From positions 372,001 to 436,000 of the forward strand of contig WHUZ01000051.1 in NCBI GenBank assembly GCA_015179045.1: a stretch of DNA of 64,000 bases, given 5' to 3'. Below are positions 1 to 10,680 of this stretch, piece after piece. A model generated the notes under the pieces. That model was not told the DNA's origin. It saw only the letters and a program-made list of their open reading frames with translations, and did not search any database. Source of the DNA: Kalaharituber pfeilii (lineage: Eukaryota > Ascomycota > Pezizomycetes > Pezizales > Pezizaceae). Numbering within the stretch: the stretch's first letter is position 1; every line of letters starts with the position of its first letter. A program made the position numbers and the translations under genes.

Positions 1-1143
1 GCAATTGGGCGACTCAGAAAAGGCAATCCACTCTACTGAAGACTTCTAAAAGCCATTGAGTGTACAGAGGTGTGGAAACTCAATCCAATGCATAGCAAAT
101 TTCTTCACGCCACTGCCATCGAATTAACAGTGCTTGCAGCCACCCGAGGAAGTGAGTCTTTCAAACCACTGTACAAGGTTTTCCATGCTTAATTGTCCTC
201 AGTTAGAACGCCTTAAGTATACTCACTGAAACAGAGCTATTGGAGACCTTATCATTCGCAATAAGATTCGGAATAAAGAGACTACTTGAGACAGCAACTT
301 CGAATTATACTACTATGTACCGATGTATATATGACAGGATTAAAATCGTGACTTTGGGCATCGAGAGCAGGAAAACTTATGCGAGACATCTATCTCAAAT
401 ATGAGATATGACATGTCAAAGTCTTTTCATTGGTTACATCATTAAAATTTTTCTATCCTTCCCATCCTCACGAAATAGACGGTGTGGACCGCTGGCATGA
501 AATCGGCCCACTGAAGATTGGCCGGAGCGGTCAATAGTAGAATGAATGCCCCGGTTGATAGTGCGGATTCTGAAGTGACCTTGGCCAGTGGTCCCAGGTG
601 TTTGGAATATTACCCTATTGGCCCATGTTGCAATTACTATTTGTAGTTCCAATGTCTATGCACGTTGTGCATAACTCATATGTATGTATCTCTTTCTATT
701 ATTGTCTTGCATGTAGTTCACGCCTCGAAGCCTGCTATACGAGGCTATGCATTCCGTGACTCCAGACCCCTTCCCTCATGTTACTGGTGCATCTCTTACA
801 ATCCCCCACTCAATATACTTTTTAGAAAACATGGCTTTGGGCTTCCAAAGAGATCCGCTATATCGTATCATGACACTCATGACCGCTAGTGCCAAGGCCT
901 GCCCGGCAAGGGGATATCCACCCATAGACCTTTAAAGCTGCTAGTGACAATTCGGCCTGATCAACCTATACCTACAGTCTGGCAATGAGACATGGGTCGG
1001 GCACGGATGTGTACTAGGATCTGATGGTATGGTCATCAGCCACCGGACGGACCTCTAGGAGCAACGCCACCGAATGGACCTCCAGGAGCAGAGCCACCGG
1101 ATGGACCTCTAAATGAGGCGAGGCAGTGGCTGAAGGATATCCT
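1..1143. other. gene-free stretch
   Basis: I see no convincing coding region. The short open frames here have no recognisable domain and no plausible intron-linked continuation. The sequence is of mixed composition, without an obvious tandem repeat. Confidence 0.5.
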
Positions 1144-1155
1144 TAGATAGAACGT

Positions 1156-1215
1156 TTTTTTTTTGTTTGTTTTTGTCACATGACCCCGCATGCGGCTGTT
1201 CGCCATGGCAGGGCA
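1156..1215 (-). mobile_element. micro-retroposon, hairpin family B
   Basis: A 60 bp insertion on the minus strand: poly(T) at the left (the poly(A) tail of the element) and the conserved family B hairpin with core GCCATGGCGAACAGC. It is flanked by a perfect 12 bp direct repeat, TAGATAGAACGT, at 1144-1155 and 1216-1227, the hallmark of target-primed insertion. There is no room for a coding region. The same unit with independent target duplications lies at 3679, 27162, 40403 and 52135. Confidence 0.9.
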
Positions 1216-1227
1216 TAGATAGAACGT

Positions 1228-1755
1228 CATGTTATCATAGCAAGTTAGACAATAGATGGAAGGCACGCAGGATTGACTATAAGAAGGGCCAGCAAGAGCT
1301 GCCCTCTCAAAGGTCAAGCACCAAGCATTGTCCTAAGTTACACCCTCATATTTACTACATCATCGTAGAAACCGTAACAGCCTGGACCCGACGTACCGGT
1401 CGGATACAAGGCCCTTTCAGCTCAGGTTTCCGCTCTCTGATACCAGCCAACAAATTTGACATACAAGACAACTTAATTCAACTTAATTCAACTTCACAGT
1501 ACTAAGGTATTCTAACGTTTAAACATCCAGTTTTGGGGATCCGTTTGGAGAATGTATGTTCCGTTTTTCCGTTTGCTATCACCACACCACCACAGGCTTT
1601 CTAATCCTGAATGATAGTAGTGTCACAGTTACCACAAAGTTCGCATCGGTACACCCTCGGGTTTACTTTGAGTAGCCGAGTGTAATAACAAACCTAAGAG
1701 ACTGTGTAAGGGGATCCGCTTCAAGGAAGTATGCCTGCGCCTTACCCCTGGGTGA
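1228..1755. other. gene-free stretch upstream of the membrane protein gene
   Basis: No coding region recognised. It would contain the promoter of the gene starting at 1756, but I see no clear TATA motif. Confidence 0.4.
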
Positions 1756-3588
1756 ATGACCTACACCGTCATATCTAACTTTACTCGAAAATGTCTAGTT
1801 GCTGAAATGGATACTACGGGCTTCACGCGAGAGCATTATCATCTTGCCAAACTTTTCACAATGCCTAGTCCCTCCGGCGGGAAAAGTGCAATAGCCGTCC
1901 CTGCCAAAATGGAGCTGATGATTGTTTCGGCTTATACAATTCTCGTTGGTAGTACTTTCATGGCATGGTGGATCATTATTGCTGTAACAATTTCCATGGT
2001 TGCATCAAGGAACTTCCGGAAATGTAAAGCCATCAAGCTTGCTGGAGCTTGCGCCATGACGGAGCCATTTCAAGCTGCCACTGTTGTAGTGGTGTTCTGC
2101 TATAATTTGGTTGTGAAAAGATACAGCCAACGCAAAACCGTTCGTACAACCCGACTGTACTCGCAGGATTCAATGACTCTGCCGGATACGCAATACTGGA
2201 GAGAGTTATTCACTGCTTTCACGATATTGCTTCTAGCATTTGGGATCATAGTCGGAGGAATTATCGGTGGAATTTATCTTCCTAAAAAGCTTATCATTGG
2301 ACATGTGGCACCAGTGAATGACACGATGGTGTTTACCGCACCTTTCAATTATGGTGGTGATGGTACCAATAGTAGTGACCCTTTTCGGGTTTTTGTTGTG
2401 GTTACCGCGAAGGGCATTGGACGGGCGGTCTCTACGATAGACTCTTCTGGGACGAATCTGGAATCAGAACTGGAAAAGATTGTACATGTCGACATGAAAC
2501 CGACAAAGGAGGGACCTAACGGTGAGAAAGATTATGACATTACATATAGCTTTCGTGTCCACAGCTATGACATGGGTTTACAACACCTACATGGCTTGTC
2601 TGTCAACATTACAGGAAAGTGTTACTTCGAGTATGGCTGGTATAAACAGTTTGTTCCTAGCAACGCAACCTCTGGACCCCAAGATATATATACCGGCACC
2701 GGCTTTGAGGATAAGGATACCATAGTGGTCGATGTGCAAACCGACAAAGTTGAACCTTTGACGCTGCAATACGGCTGGCGTGGGAAGGGTAATTATTCAG
2801 ACGGTGTTCCCAAGTTACCTTTTGCAATAGTACCAAGGACACAAGGGCGAAGCTCAATGTCTGCAAGCCGAGACCCTTGGTATCTCACGACAACATATAA
2901 CCATACTTCAGGGGAATACAATGTACTTTCCGGAAGACCGCCACTGTATTGTAATGAGGAGCGTGCTTGGAGTTATCGTGGCTCATATCTAGGACCAGAC
3001 CTAGCAGTTTATTCTTGGAAGAATTCTACCGCTGGAGAAGAAGTCGAGCGAGAAAAAAGACGGGGTACAAATATTCCAGATATCCCCATTGGGATATGGA
3101 CCCTCCTCAGCGATCTCTATCCTTGGGGAATCGTTAGCAGCATGTTTCAGTTACATCATGCTGGAAAATTAGAATCTAGTTGGCGCGCTAATGATCTCTC
3201 CGGCACGTATCGTATGGACGGTGAAAGTTCCTCAGCATATAAGGATATCAGGCGTATGGCCTTTGCTGGATATTTGAAATATCGGAATGTTGTACGGGAT
3301 GCAGCCCTAGCTTATGTTGGTCTCAAGGAACTGGGTCTCCTTGATACTTACCCTAATGCCATGCGAGATCAGAACAACAATACCCTTCCTGGCACAGGGG
3401 ATTTCGTAGTCCCCAGCGACGAAGTCAGAACCCTCCGTCTCCAGGTCGTGGTTGCTATCCCCGCATTCGCGGCTTTTTCGTGGGTTATAGTTGCGGTTGT
3501 TACATTCCAGCACCGGCGCAGGAGCAAAGACCGTTTGGTTTTCATGGAAATTAGGGACACGGATCAGGAGCTTTCGCCGCTGCACTAG
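1756..3588 (+). CDS. fungal multi-pass membrane protein, unknown function
   Basis: An uninterrupted 610-residue frame and the longest host-type gene here. Hydrophobic segments lie at about residues 52-83, 106-118 and 152-174 near the N-terminus, and one at 562-588 near the C-terminus, followed by a basic stretch (HRRRSK) and a short acidic tail. The roughly 390-residue central part carries many N-glycosylation sequons (NDT, NSS, NIT, NAT, NYS, NHT, NST, NNT), so it is probably extracellular or luminal. This layout of N-terminal helices, large glycosylated domain and one C-terminal helix is common in lineage-specific membrane proteins of filamentous ascomycetes, but I cannot name a family or function. 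The start is the first ATG of the frame; ATGs further in would still keep the helices. It is flanked by micro-retroposons but not interrupted. Confidence 0.75.
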   Translation: MTYTVISNFTRKCLVAEMDTTGFTREHYHLAKLFTMPSPSGGKSAIAVPAKMELMIVSAYTILVGSTFMAWWIIIAVTISMVASRNFRKCKAIKLAGACAMTEPFQAATVVVVFCYNLVVKRYSQRKTVRTTRLYSQDSMTLPDTQYWRELFTAFTILLLAFGIIVGGIIGGIYLPKKLIIGHVAPVNDTMVFTAPFNYGGDGTNSSDPFRVFVVVTAKGIGRAVSTIDSSGTNLESELEKIVHVDMKPTKEGPNGEKDYDITYSFRVHSYDMGLQHLHGLSVNITGKCYFEYGWYKQFVPSNATSGPQDIYTGTGFEDKDTIVVDVQTDKVEPLTLQYGWRGKGNYSDGVPKLPFAIVPRTQGRSSMSASRDPWYLTTTYNHTSGEYNVLSGRPPLYCNEERAWSYRGSYLGPDLAVYSWKNSTAGEEVEREKRRGTNIPDIPIGIWTLLSDLYPWGIVSSMFQLHHAGKLESSWRANDLSGTYRMDGESSSAYKDIRRMAFAGYLKYRNVVRDAALAYVGLKELGLLDTYPNAMRDQNNNTLPGTGDFVVPSDEVRTLRLQVVVAIPAFAAFSWVIVAVVTFQHRRRSKDRLVFMEIRDTDQELSPLH

Positions 3589-3678
3589 CCATTAGTGGGG
3601 CATATGGAGGCTGCCGGGTTGACAAGCAGGCCAAATAGAGACAGTGGGTAGAGCACGAGGACCTTGGACAGTTCTGTC

Positions 3679-3737
3679 TTTTTTTTTTTTTTTTTTAATT
3701 TCACGTGACCCCGCTTGTAGCTGTTCGCCATGGCAGC
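3679..3737 (-). mobile_element. micro-retroposon, hairpin family B
   Basis: A 59 bp minus-strand insertion: poly(T), AATTTCACGTGACCCCGC and the GCTGTTCGCCATGGCAGC hairpin, flanked by a perfect 13 bp target duplication GGACAGTTCTGTC at 3666-3678 and 3738-3750. It sits about 90 bp downstream of the membrane protein gene. Confidence 0.92.
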
Positions 3738-4269
3738 GGACAGTTCTGTCAGTTTGGGTTAAGAAAATTGGATTTCATCACTCTACTGTTGAGGGAAACG
3801 GATTGCTATTCCCTTACTTGCTTGAGTTTGCTGCCTTTTATGTGTTGACAGAATGAAGGGAACGCATGTTGAATGAATAGGTTCAGGGAGTCATAACGCA
3901 GGAATGAATGGACTTCCTGCTATTTAGCGGGCTTAATTTCTTTTTTTTTTTCTTATTCTTTTCCACGCCCGAATATTGCCAATTCGACTAAGCGATGTCT
4001 ATACTATGTTTGTAATTATGTTTGTAAATATAATTGCTCATATCGCCTACGTGCTATGAAGAGACACTAAAGCCTCCGATGTGATGAAGACTGAACAGCA
4101 TCCACTGTTTCGCACGAGTACCGGTATCTAGAGCTGGCGGAACGAAGTCTCAGGGCGCTCTCAATGGTCAAGTGTCAAGGGAAGGGTCGTAAAGGAAGAG
4201 TAATCAATCGTCTTGTTTGTGCGTGTCCTGATCTATCCATATCTGCGTATCCACGTCTGTCCTGCTTGC

Positions 4270-4556
4270 TTGCATCGGCAAAAACAAAAATCGCCCTGAA
4301 GCGCCCGGGGTCCTGAAAACCCCACTCGTGCGCCCTGGATGCATTTCACCTCTTCTCAGCGCCATGTCGCGCTAAAAGTGAAGCTACCATCGCTGGCGTC
4401 ATTTTGTGCTACTGGTGGCCAATTGTGTCGGAGCAGCAACATGATACAATCAGCACGCCAAAATACCAAAATACATTTGAATTTAGATTCCAACTTGCCA
4501 AGTCGATTATTTCATAAAGAGCTGAATCATTGAATTGCCGACTAAAAAATGCTATG
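4270..4556 (+). repeat. dispersed ~285 bp repeat, copy 1
   Basis: Nearly the same sequence recurs at 26180-26460, starting at a run after GCATCGGCAAAAA and ending near CTGAATCATTGAATTGCCGA. It is short of coding potential and has no visible poly(A) or terminal inverted repeat. In both copies it neighbours a GCGCTGCCATT-type minisatellite. Its class is unknown. Confidence 0.7.
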
Positions 4557-4566
4557 AAATTGTACT

Positions 4567-4668
4567 GCGAAAGTGCGGTGCCATTGCGCTGCTGCCATTG
4601 CGCTGCCGCAAAAGTTCGTATGCTGCCATTGCGCTGCGAAGGTGCGCTGCCATTGCGCTGCATATCAG
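4567..4668 (-). repeat. minisatellite with core TGCCATTGCGCTGC
   Basis: Several copies of TGCCATTGCGCTGC separated by CGAAAGTGCGG-like spacers. Other arrays of the same family are at 25766-25995 (opposite orientation) and 34282-34360, with a trace at 37900. Confidence 0.75.
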
Positions 4669-4669
4669 T

Positions 4670-5435
4670 TCAAAGGTCAAGGGCCGTGCCAAGAATCGAA
4701 CTGACCTGTGCCTTGGCTGAAGTTGAAAGCTGTGGTCTCCAGCGATGGAGGTAACCAACAGCGCCATGGAGAGGGGTAGAATTGAGGGCCCCAGTTCAAC
4801 TCTCGAGTTGAGCAGGGGAAGAGGGTTGTCTGGCATCTCCCTGAGATAGACTATATGACTTCAGTTTCATATAATTAAACTCTAGAAGAACTAGAGTAAT
4901 CTGTTTTGATTTGGAGTAATTTTTTTTGTAGCTTCATCAGCAAAAAAAAAATTTGCGCCAGGCGCAACCACCCCGCCCTGGGTGCGCCGATTTGCCCCGA
5001 GCACCCAAAGCACCCGGCGGATTGAAAAACTTGTATGGTGTGCTCAACAAATAATCAAACTACTTATCGTACCCTATTGCGCCCGGTGGAACCAAAATCA
5101 CTTTCCCCGCCCAGGGTATAATTGATGATACTTCTTAAAACCCGAGCATGCCTACTCTCATAGTCGCCTATACACAGGTAATGCCATTCACGCTGTAGAT
5201 GCCATGTCATATGCAGTGAACAACTGATTAGCTATTTTGATCTATATACTGGTGTTCATTATTCTACCATGTCATGCCATCATCTATCGCCCTACCGATC
5301 TAGCTCTTTCATGTAAGTATAGCCCACATTGCCACAGCTCGCTATGATGCATCTCAAGCCAGCGGGAAGAGCTACAATTCAGCTCATAGTGCCATATCTC
5401 ATGCCGTCGTAGCAGACCTGTCCTACCTACTGATC
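4670..5435. other. gene-free stretch with GC-rich decayed repeats
   Basis: No coding region recognised. It includes GCGCC and CCCGG-rich segments around 4955-5110, which resemble the GCGCCC-containing segments near 4290, 26200 and 42690 and may be decayed copies of one repeat. Confidence 0.4.
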
Positions 5436-5800
5436 TCATGTTGCTGTCTATGGCACCGTCAAAAGGATCCTGCCATACCTGTTACAAGAGCTTGTTCTGC
5501 AGCATATCGCACCGTCGAGAGGGGCCTGCCATACTTGTTAACAGAGCTCATTCTGCAGCATGCCGCGCGTCGTGGAGAGGGGCTGCCATACTGTCAAATT
5601 CAGCTCATGTTGCCATATTGCGCGGCGTCGAGAGGGGCTGCCATACCTGTTAAATTCAGCTCATGTTGTCATATCTCGCGCCGTTGAGAGGGGCCTGCCA
5701 TACCAGCTAAAAGACCTCGTTCTGCAGCATATCGCGCCGTTGAGAGGGTCCTACCATACCTGTTAACAGAGCTCATTCTGCACATATCCGGCCTGTCATA
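5436..5800 (+). repeat. satellite array, TGCCATACCTGTTAA family
   Basis: About six imperfect units of roughly 55-65 bp, each with GAGAGGGGCCTGCCATACC and an AGCTCATTCTGCAGCATAT-type segment. The same family occurs in the reverse direction at 7620-8125, and related units occur at 14630-14730, 24935-25200 and 31570-33230. Only repeat-driven short frames are present. Confidence 0.8.
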
Positions 5801-6253
5801 CCTGTAAACAACACGTTCTTAGCGCGTAAGCAGTGTCAACCGACACTCTGGAAGTGTACTGATCAACAGGCCATCCGCCCATATTATGCTAGTGGAGTTT
5901 ATCAAAATAAGCGGAGTCTTTTTGGTAAATGCTTGTATTCACGAAGGGAATGAAAGGCAAGCTCGTTGAGTCTGATCTATTAAGAAGTGGCAGAATTGCC
6001 CAACTTATATACACAGAAAGTGAGATATAACGTGACTTCAAAACCATAACAGAAAAGAAAAATATAATCCAACCGAGAGGTGTATGAGTCAATGCTAATA
6101 ATAATCGAAACACTATAAGCGCCAGACATGGTTCATATGCATGAAATAATCAAGTGAAACAAGTGATAACGGAGTGAATTACTATTGTAGGAAACTGCAA
6201 CATAAATGCAATGGAAGTACCATTCCAACAGAGTTGCCAGCCGACCCCTGTGA
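5801..6253. other. gene-free stretch
   Basis: AT-rich sequence with no recognisable gene or repeat. Confidence 0.4.
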
Positions 6254-6315
6254 TTTTTTTTTTTTTTTTTTTATATATCAGTACTCGCATGCCGCCCAAT
6301 GGGCTATGGCGAGGG
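6254..6315 (-). mobile_element. LINE 3' tail, hairpin family A
   Basis: Poly(T), then ATATATCAGTACTCGC and the family A hairpin (GCCGCCC ATT GGGC core), ending at CGAGGG. It is therefore the 3' end of an element on the minus strand. No target duplication is visible because a foldback element begins about 20 bp to the right and may have replaced that flank. Confidence 0.75.
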
Positions 6316-6319
6316 AAAA

Positions 6320-6334
6320 TTAGGGTTAGGGTTA
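6320..6334 (+). repeat. short interstitial telomere-like repeat
   Basis: Two exact TTAGGG units followed by TTA, between a LINE tail and a foldback element. It is too short to be a telomere; it may mark an old repair junction or be chance. Confidence 0.6.
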
Positions 6335-7416
6335 ACAACCAGTGGCTGTAGTGGCCGACCCAATAAGCGGCCCGATAAGCAGGCCAATTAGCAGCCTAAT
6401 GAGCGGCCTAATGAGTGGCCCCACCGAGTAGCTTTTGCAATGGCGTAAACTTCGTGTCAATTTAGCAATGTCCTCAGAGGGCATCTTAGGCATGCTGTGA
6501 TATTGCCAGATTGAGATAATGGACCACTCCGAAAATATTGGTCATATCGGGCGTATTAAGGTCATTGAGCGCGCGCATGAGATATTGGGTATCTCCAGCA
6601 TGTTGAGTGCGCACATGAGCATGCATGACGGATTCCACAGTTGTCAGCATCCCAATTTTACTTATTATACTCAATAGAGTGAGAAGTGCGCGCTCAACAT
6701 ACTCAACATGTCCAATATGTCCAAGGTGCCCAAGGTGCCCAATCTCTCATGTATGCACAGTGTATGCACTCAATATACTCATATGTTCAATATGCCCAAT
6801 ATCTCATATGTGCGCTCAATATAGGCTTAATACGCCCGATATACCCAAGGTCTCCAGGGCGGTCAATTATCTGAGTCTGGCAATATCATAGCATGCCTAA
6901 GTAGTGAGCGGCACGAGCCGAGCCAGCTCGAGCCAGCTCGAGCTCAACCGAGCCAAGATCATGCTAGTGTTTTTCTTGACAGCTCGCTAAAATGCTTAGC
7001 AAGTGCAAGGTTTCATAAACTGTAAATACCTAATATAGTAATAATTAGAGACTTGGAGCTCATTCTGACCTACCAACAACTTCGAAATGCACAATTTAGC
7101 TCATAGTAGTGAGAAAGATGAAAATTTAGCTTAGTTTAGTTTAGTTTGTCAATATTATGTATATAATCAATTCAGGCTCGAGCTCATGCCAGGCCAGCTC
7201 GAGCTCACCCTCCAGCTCGGCTCGAGCTAGCTCGTGCCGCTTACTATGCCTAAGATGCCCCTTAGGACATTGCTCAATTGAGACGAAGTCTACACCGTTG
7301 CAAAGACCACTGAATGTATGCCACTCACTGGGCTACTTATCGGGCCACTCATGAGGCTGCTATTGAGCCACTCATTGGGATGCTTATTGGGTCGGCCACT
7401 ACAGCCGCTGGTTGCT
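6334..7416. mobile_element. long inverted-repeat (foldback) element, split by a MITE
   Basis: The left arm from 6334 (AACAACCAGTGGCTGTAGTGG) is matched in reverse complement by the right end at 7416, and similarity continues inward. The segment 6480-6620 pairs with 6770-6901, and 6335-6495 pairs with 7255-7415. Without the 345 bp MITE and one 8 bp copy of its target, this is a ~730 bp hairpin with arms of about 300 bp around a small loop near 6650-6690. No coding capacity. No clear target duplication outside the arms. It could be a foldback transposon or a MULE-like non-autonomous element. Confidence 0.75.
6902..7246 (+). mobile_element. hAT-type MITE inserted in the foldback element
   Basis: The 345 bp element has inverted ends: TAGTGAGCGGCACGAG at the left and CTCGTGCCGCTTACTA at the right. 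It is flanked by a perfect 8 bp target duplication, TGCCTAAG (6894-6901 and 7247-7254), the length typical of hAT transposons. The ends match those at 49717 and 49886, the latter followed by a hAT transposase remnant, so that element is the likely autonomous relative. Subterminal regions are rich in AGCTCGAG, GAGCC and CTCGG motifs that could be transposase binding sites. Confidence 0.93.
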
Positions 7417-7619
7417 ATTCACATGATCGGCTCGCGAACCCCAGTAGTATGATGTGGGCATGATGGGCTGTTAATCAGTACATTTTCAGGTTGCCGATTT
7501 ATACTGCCAGAATTACCCCTCATTCTTAGATCAATTTCAGCTGCAACGAGGTAGCTGACCGCACCTGCACAACGCGCCGATGCATTGAGAGCGTATTTGT
7601 TGACGCGAATATTGCAGCA

Positions 7620-8125
7620 CATATTTACAGGTATGGCAGGCCCTCTTAAACGGCGCACAATGAACTGAATCTGACAGGTATAACTAGCGTGAGATGTGGC
7701 AACATGAGCTGAATTTGGCAGGTATGGCAGGTCCCACTCCGCGGTTCGCGATGAGCCAGAATGAGCTGAATTTGATAGGTACAGCATCCTCTCTCAACAG
7801 TGCATGATATGCTGCAAAATGAGCTCTGTTCACAGGTATAGCAGCCCCTCTTGATGGCGCGATATGCTGCAGAATGAGCTCTATTGACAGTTATAGCAGG
7901 TCCCACTAGATGGCGTGAGATATGGCCAAATGTGCTCCATTTATAGGTATTGCAGGTACCACTCACCGCTGCCGAATGAGCTGAATTTGATAGGTATTGC
8001 AGCACCCTTTGCTGTCACAAGGTGAAGCAGAATAAGTTGAATTTGACAGGTATGGCAGGCCCTCTCGACGGCACGAGATCTGGCAGAATGAGCTGAATTT
8101 GACAGCTGCAGCAGGATCCAATTGA
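7620..8125 (-). repeat. satellite array, same family as 5436, reversed
   Basis: About eight units with GAGCTGAATTTGACAGGTAT and CAGGCCCTCTCGACGGC-type segments, in the opposite direction to the 5436-5800 array. The two arrays flank the foldback and MITE block. Frames through this array are repeat-driven, not genes. Confidence 0.8.
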
Positions 8126-8699
8126 CGGCGTGATTTTGATGGCAAGCCTATAGTATCTTGAGGCCAATTTGGCGACTGGGTGGACGCAGTCGGCATAGAA
8201 GTGGGCCAGAAAGTGATTTTGTAGATATTTTTAGTCATTATTTAATAAAGTTCTAATAAATTTTACGAGTTGCATATTGCATATTTCGGAAGTATATGGG
8301 AAGCAGAATAAGCGCAAGCGCGCAATAAGCGATTATATTATACTATGGGTGAGGGCTACATTATCAAATATATCATGGGCAAGGAGCACAATATTCAATA
8401 CATGATGGACAGAATACCTTGTGCGAGCTACATCCAGAATGCTCATGGTCGGTATGCTGACACCTGAGACGGTAAAGTTAACAGCAATTACGCCCACAAA
8501 AAGAATGTGCGCCTACAATGCAAGCGGAAAGAGAGTCAGAGCCTAGGCTCTTCAGTTTACGTCAGGAGCGCCTCATGTACCCAGTGTGCTGGGCGCAATC
8601 AGGCGGAATAAATTGTTTTTGCTGATGGTATCCATTAGTAACAGTAACAGAAAAAACATATCTATTAGTAACAGCAATATACAGGTAGCGGATGTTGAT
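8126..8699. other. gene-free stretch with probable 3' LTR remnant of the copia fragment
   Basis: No gene. Just downstream (minus strand) of the copia pol end, repeated TGTTACTAATAG and TGTTACTGTTACTAATGG motifs at 8630-8685 could be the start of a decayed LTR, but I cannot find its end. Confidence 0.35.
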
Positions 8700-10300
8700 A
8701 GATAGCTTGAACATGGGTGGGGATATCATGTTTCGACACTCTCTCTTAGACGGCACACCCGAAGTATTGAGAGAACATGGAGTGCTTGATATGCTCGAGA
8801 GGCTTCGTAAAGAGGTCAGCAGAATTGTCATCAGAGGGGATGTATTCGATATCGAACAGCTTTCATATGAGAGCCTCGTACATGAAGTGGTAGTGGGTAT
8901 CTATATGTTTGGACCTCTGAGAGATTTGCAGTTTGTTGGAAAGGTCAATAGTGGATGTATTGTTAGAGTGCAGGAGGATAGAGACTTCTAGGTTGAGTTC
9001 TTAAAATCTATGCAGGTACCAGATTGCTTGTCTAGCGGCAACAGAAAGAGCCATGTATTCAGCTTCAGTGGTAGAAACTGATACTGAATTCTGTTTCTTG
9101 GATACGTAGAATATCAAGTAGCCACCAAGTAAGAAACCATAGCCTGACTACGAATGATGAGTATCCAGAGAGTTTCTATAACCGGAATCAGCAAATGTAA
9201 TAAGAAATAAAGAACTAGAATGTGGATAGTGAAGTACCACATGACGAGTACTAGAAAGATAGCGAAATACTCTTTTAACAGCCTGTGTTACGGCTAAGGT
9301 GGAAACTTACCCACCACTGTGGCAAGGGGCAAGGGTTCCACTACTACTAGCTGTCACGGCTAAGGTGAAGACTTACCCGCCAAGGGGATAACGCTTACCC
9401 TGTAATCGAACATAAGACCAATGCTGACTGACCGGACTGATCACCCGTTAGGCTTGGCTGTTGATTCTCGCATCGTTTAGATAGGGTAGTACTACGGAAG
9501 TGTGTGTCATTCGAAATGCAGCTTGATGCATACACTCTACCTACGAAAGCTTTATTAATATACGCACATGCATTAGTACATTCGTTATCTGTGTCCCGTA
9601 CTATTTTTGCATGTTTTCGGTTACGTGTGCCTATTACCACAGGTATTGGCATTGATAAGGAATCGCCGCATTGCCAGCCAATTATTCATTTGTTGACTAC
9701 TCATGTATGACTGCGCTGAAGTCTATATAAGCGCCGGCTGGCGATAGCATAGTTAGAAGAAATCAAGACACTAGCGGTGTTCTAAGTTCTCTATAACTCT
9801 GAACCTATCGTTCCCTCATTACGCCCGTGAATCGCTCCGCTCCGCTGCGCGCTCCACGCCCAACAGCTGCCCATTCGGCCCGCCGTATAGACACCTCCGT
9901 AGCCATTCCGACTCGCCGTATACACACTTCCGTGGCGACTCCGGCACCGCCGAAAACACTCCACCATAGCCGTAACATCCGGTGCCTTCCAGCGCCCACC
10001 GGAGCCTAGCCCCTTACGCCCGTAACAGCCTGATAATGTATCTCAAGAGAATGAAAGTAGTATTGAGAGAGTAAAGAGACAGTATGTGCAAGATCAGGGT
10101 GAGTACCAGTAACCAAATACATGAGAGAGCCAATTATTTGTTGATAAAGATTGGTATTGACAGCAAGCTCCTCTTCAGGGTAATCCTTGTAAAGTTTACT
10201 TTTTAGATGGAGGAGAGTGGAAACCGGATATGAGTTTTCTATACTGAAATAATATAGTATTTAATTGATGTATTGGGACTGGTTGAGCTCAATACTCTCT
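8700..10300 (-). pseudogene. Ty1/copia pol fragment (RT end and RNase H), split by a solo LTR
   Basis: Read on the minus strand. The part right of the LTR encodes YQQIIGSLMYLVTGTHPDLA, and the part left of it continues in frame as HYQAVKRVFRYLSSTRHVVL. Then come FADSGY, the RNase H core STTEAEYMALSVAARQAIW, the HIDTHYHF region and the SADLFTKPLEHIKH tail. These are the standard C-terminal motifs of copia polyproteins. Several in-frame stops and indels (for example after THHS and after HRF) show it is dead. Removing the inserted LTR and one 5 bp target copy restores an uninterrupted frame at the junction. No integrase, protease or gag from this copy is visible. Confidence 0.85.
9286..10027. 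mobile_element. solo LTR (742 bp) inserted in the copia fragment
   Basis: Begins TGTTACGGC and ends GCCCGTAACA, with short inverted ends, and is flanked by a 5 bp duplication GCCTG at 9281-9285 and 10028-10032. It contains a TATA-like TCTATATAAG at about 9720 and a duplicated CACGGCTAAGGTG-type segment near its left end. No internal retroelement genes are present, as expected after LTR-LTR recombination. Its orientation is not certain; the TATA-like box suggests transcription to the right. Confidence 0.85.
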
Positions 10301-10598
10301 ATTTTGATAAATTTCAATACCTAGTAACTATTGCAAGAGACCTTATACAATCACCTAAAAATAAGACTGAAGATACATAGTTAGGTTGTTATACATAGGC
10401 TCTTATGTGTCGCCAAGTAGTAGTGGTTTGGCAGAAATGGTACAGCTAAAGGTAAGCGATAAATAAGAGCAGGCAAAAGGTAAGCGATAAGCTTAGAGTT
10501 CGAGTAAAACTTAAGACACCATTAGTGTCTTGATTCTTTCTAACTAACAGCGAAAGCTAGGGCTTATATCTTGAGCGCCCGTCATACATGACTCATCA

Positions 10599-10666
10599 AC
10601 AATTTTTTTTTTTTTCTTTTTTAATATCACATGACCCCGCGTGCGGCTGCTCGCCAAGGCAGGGCC
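10599..10666 (-). mobile_element. LINE 3' tail, hairpin family B
   Basis: Poly(T), AATATCACATGACCCCGC and GTGCGGCTGCTCGCCAAGGC, then GGGC. It is a slightly diverged family B unit (GCCAAGG instead of GCCATGG). No target duplication found. It lies 14 bp left of the copia LTR. Confidence 0.75.
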
Positions 10667-10680
10667 CCTGGGTCTTCGAC

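Noticed and set aside
1..300. Possible copia-like integrase end (TEVWKLNPMHSKFLH...)
   Set aside because: A short stretch looks protein-like, but motifs are too few and the frame is soon closed.
4680..4745. Minus-strand T-arm-like segment (GTTCGATTC)
   Set aside because: Stems and A box do not fit a tRNA cloverleaf.
8692..8991. Plus-strand frame of 99 codons
   Set aside because: It is the antisense of the copia RNase H fragment on the minus strand.
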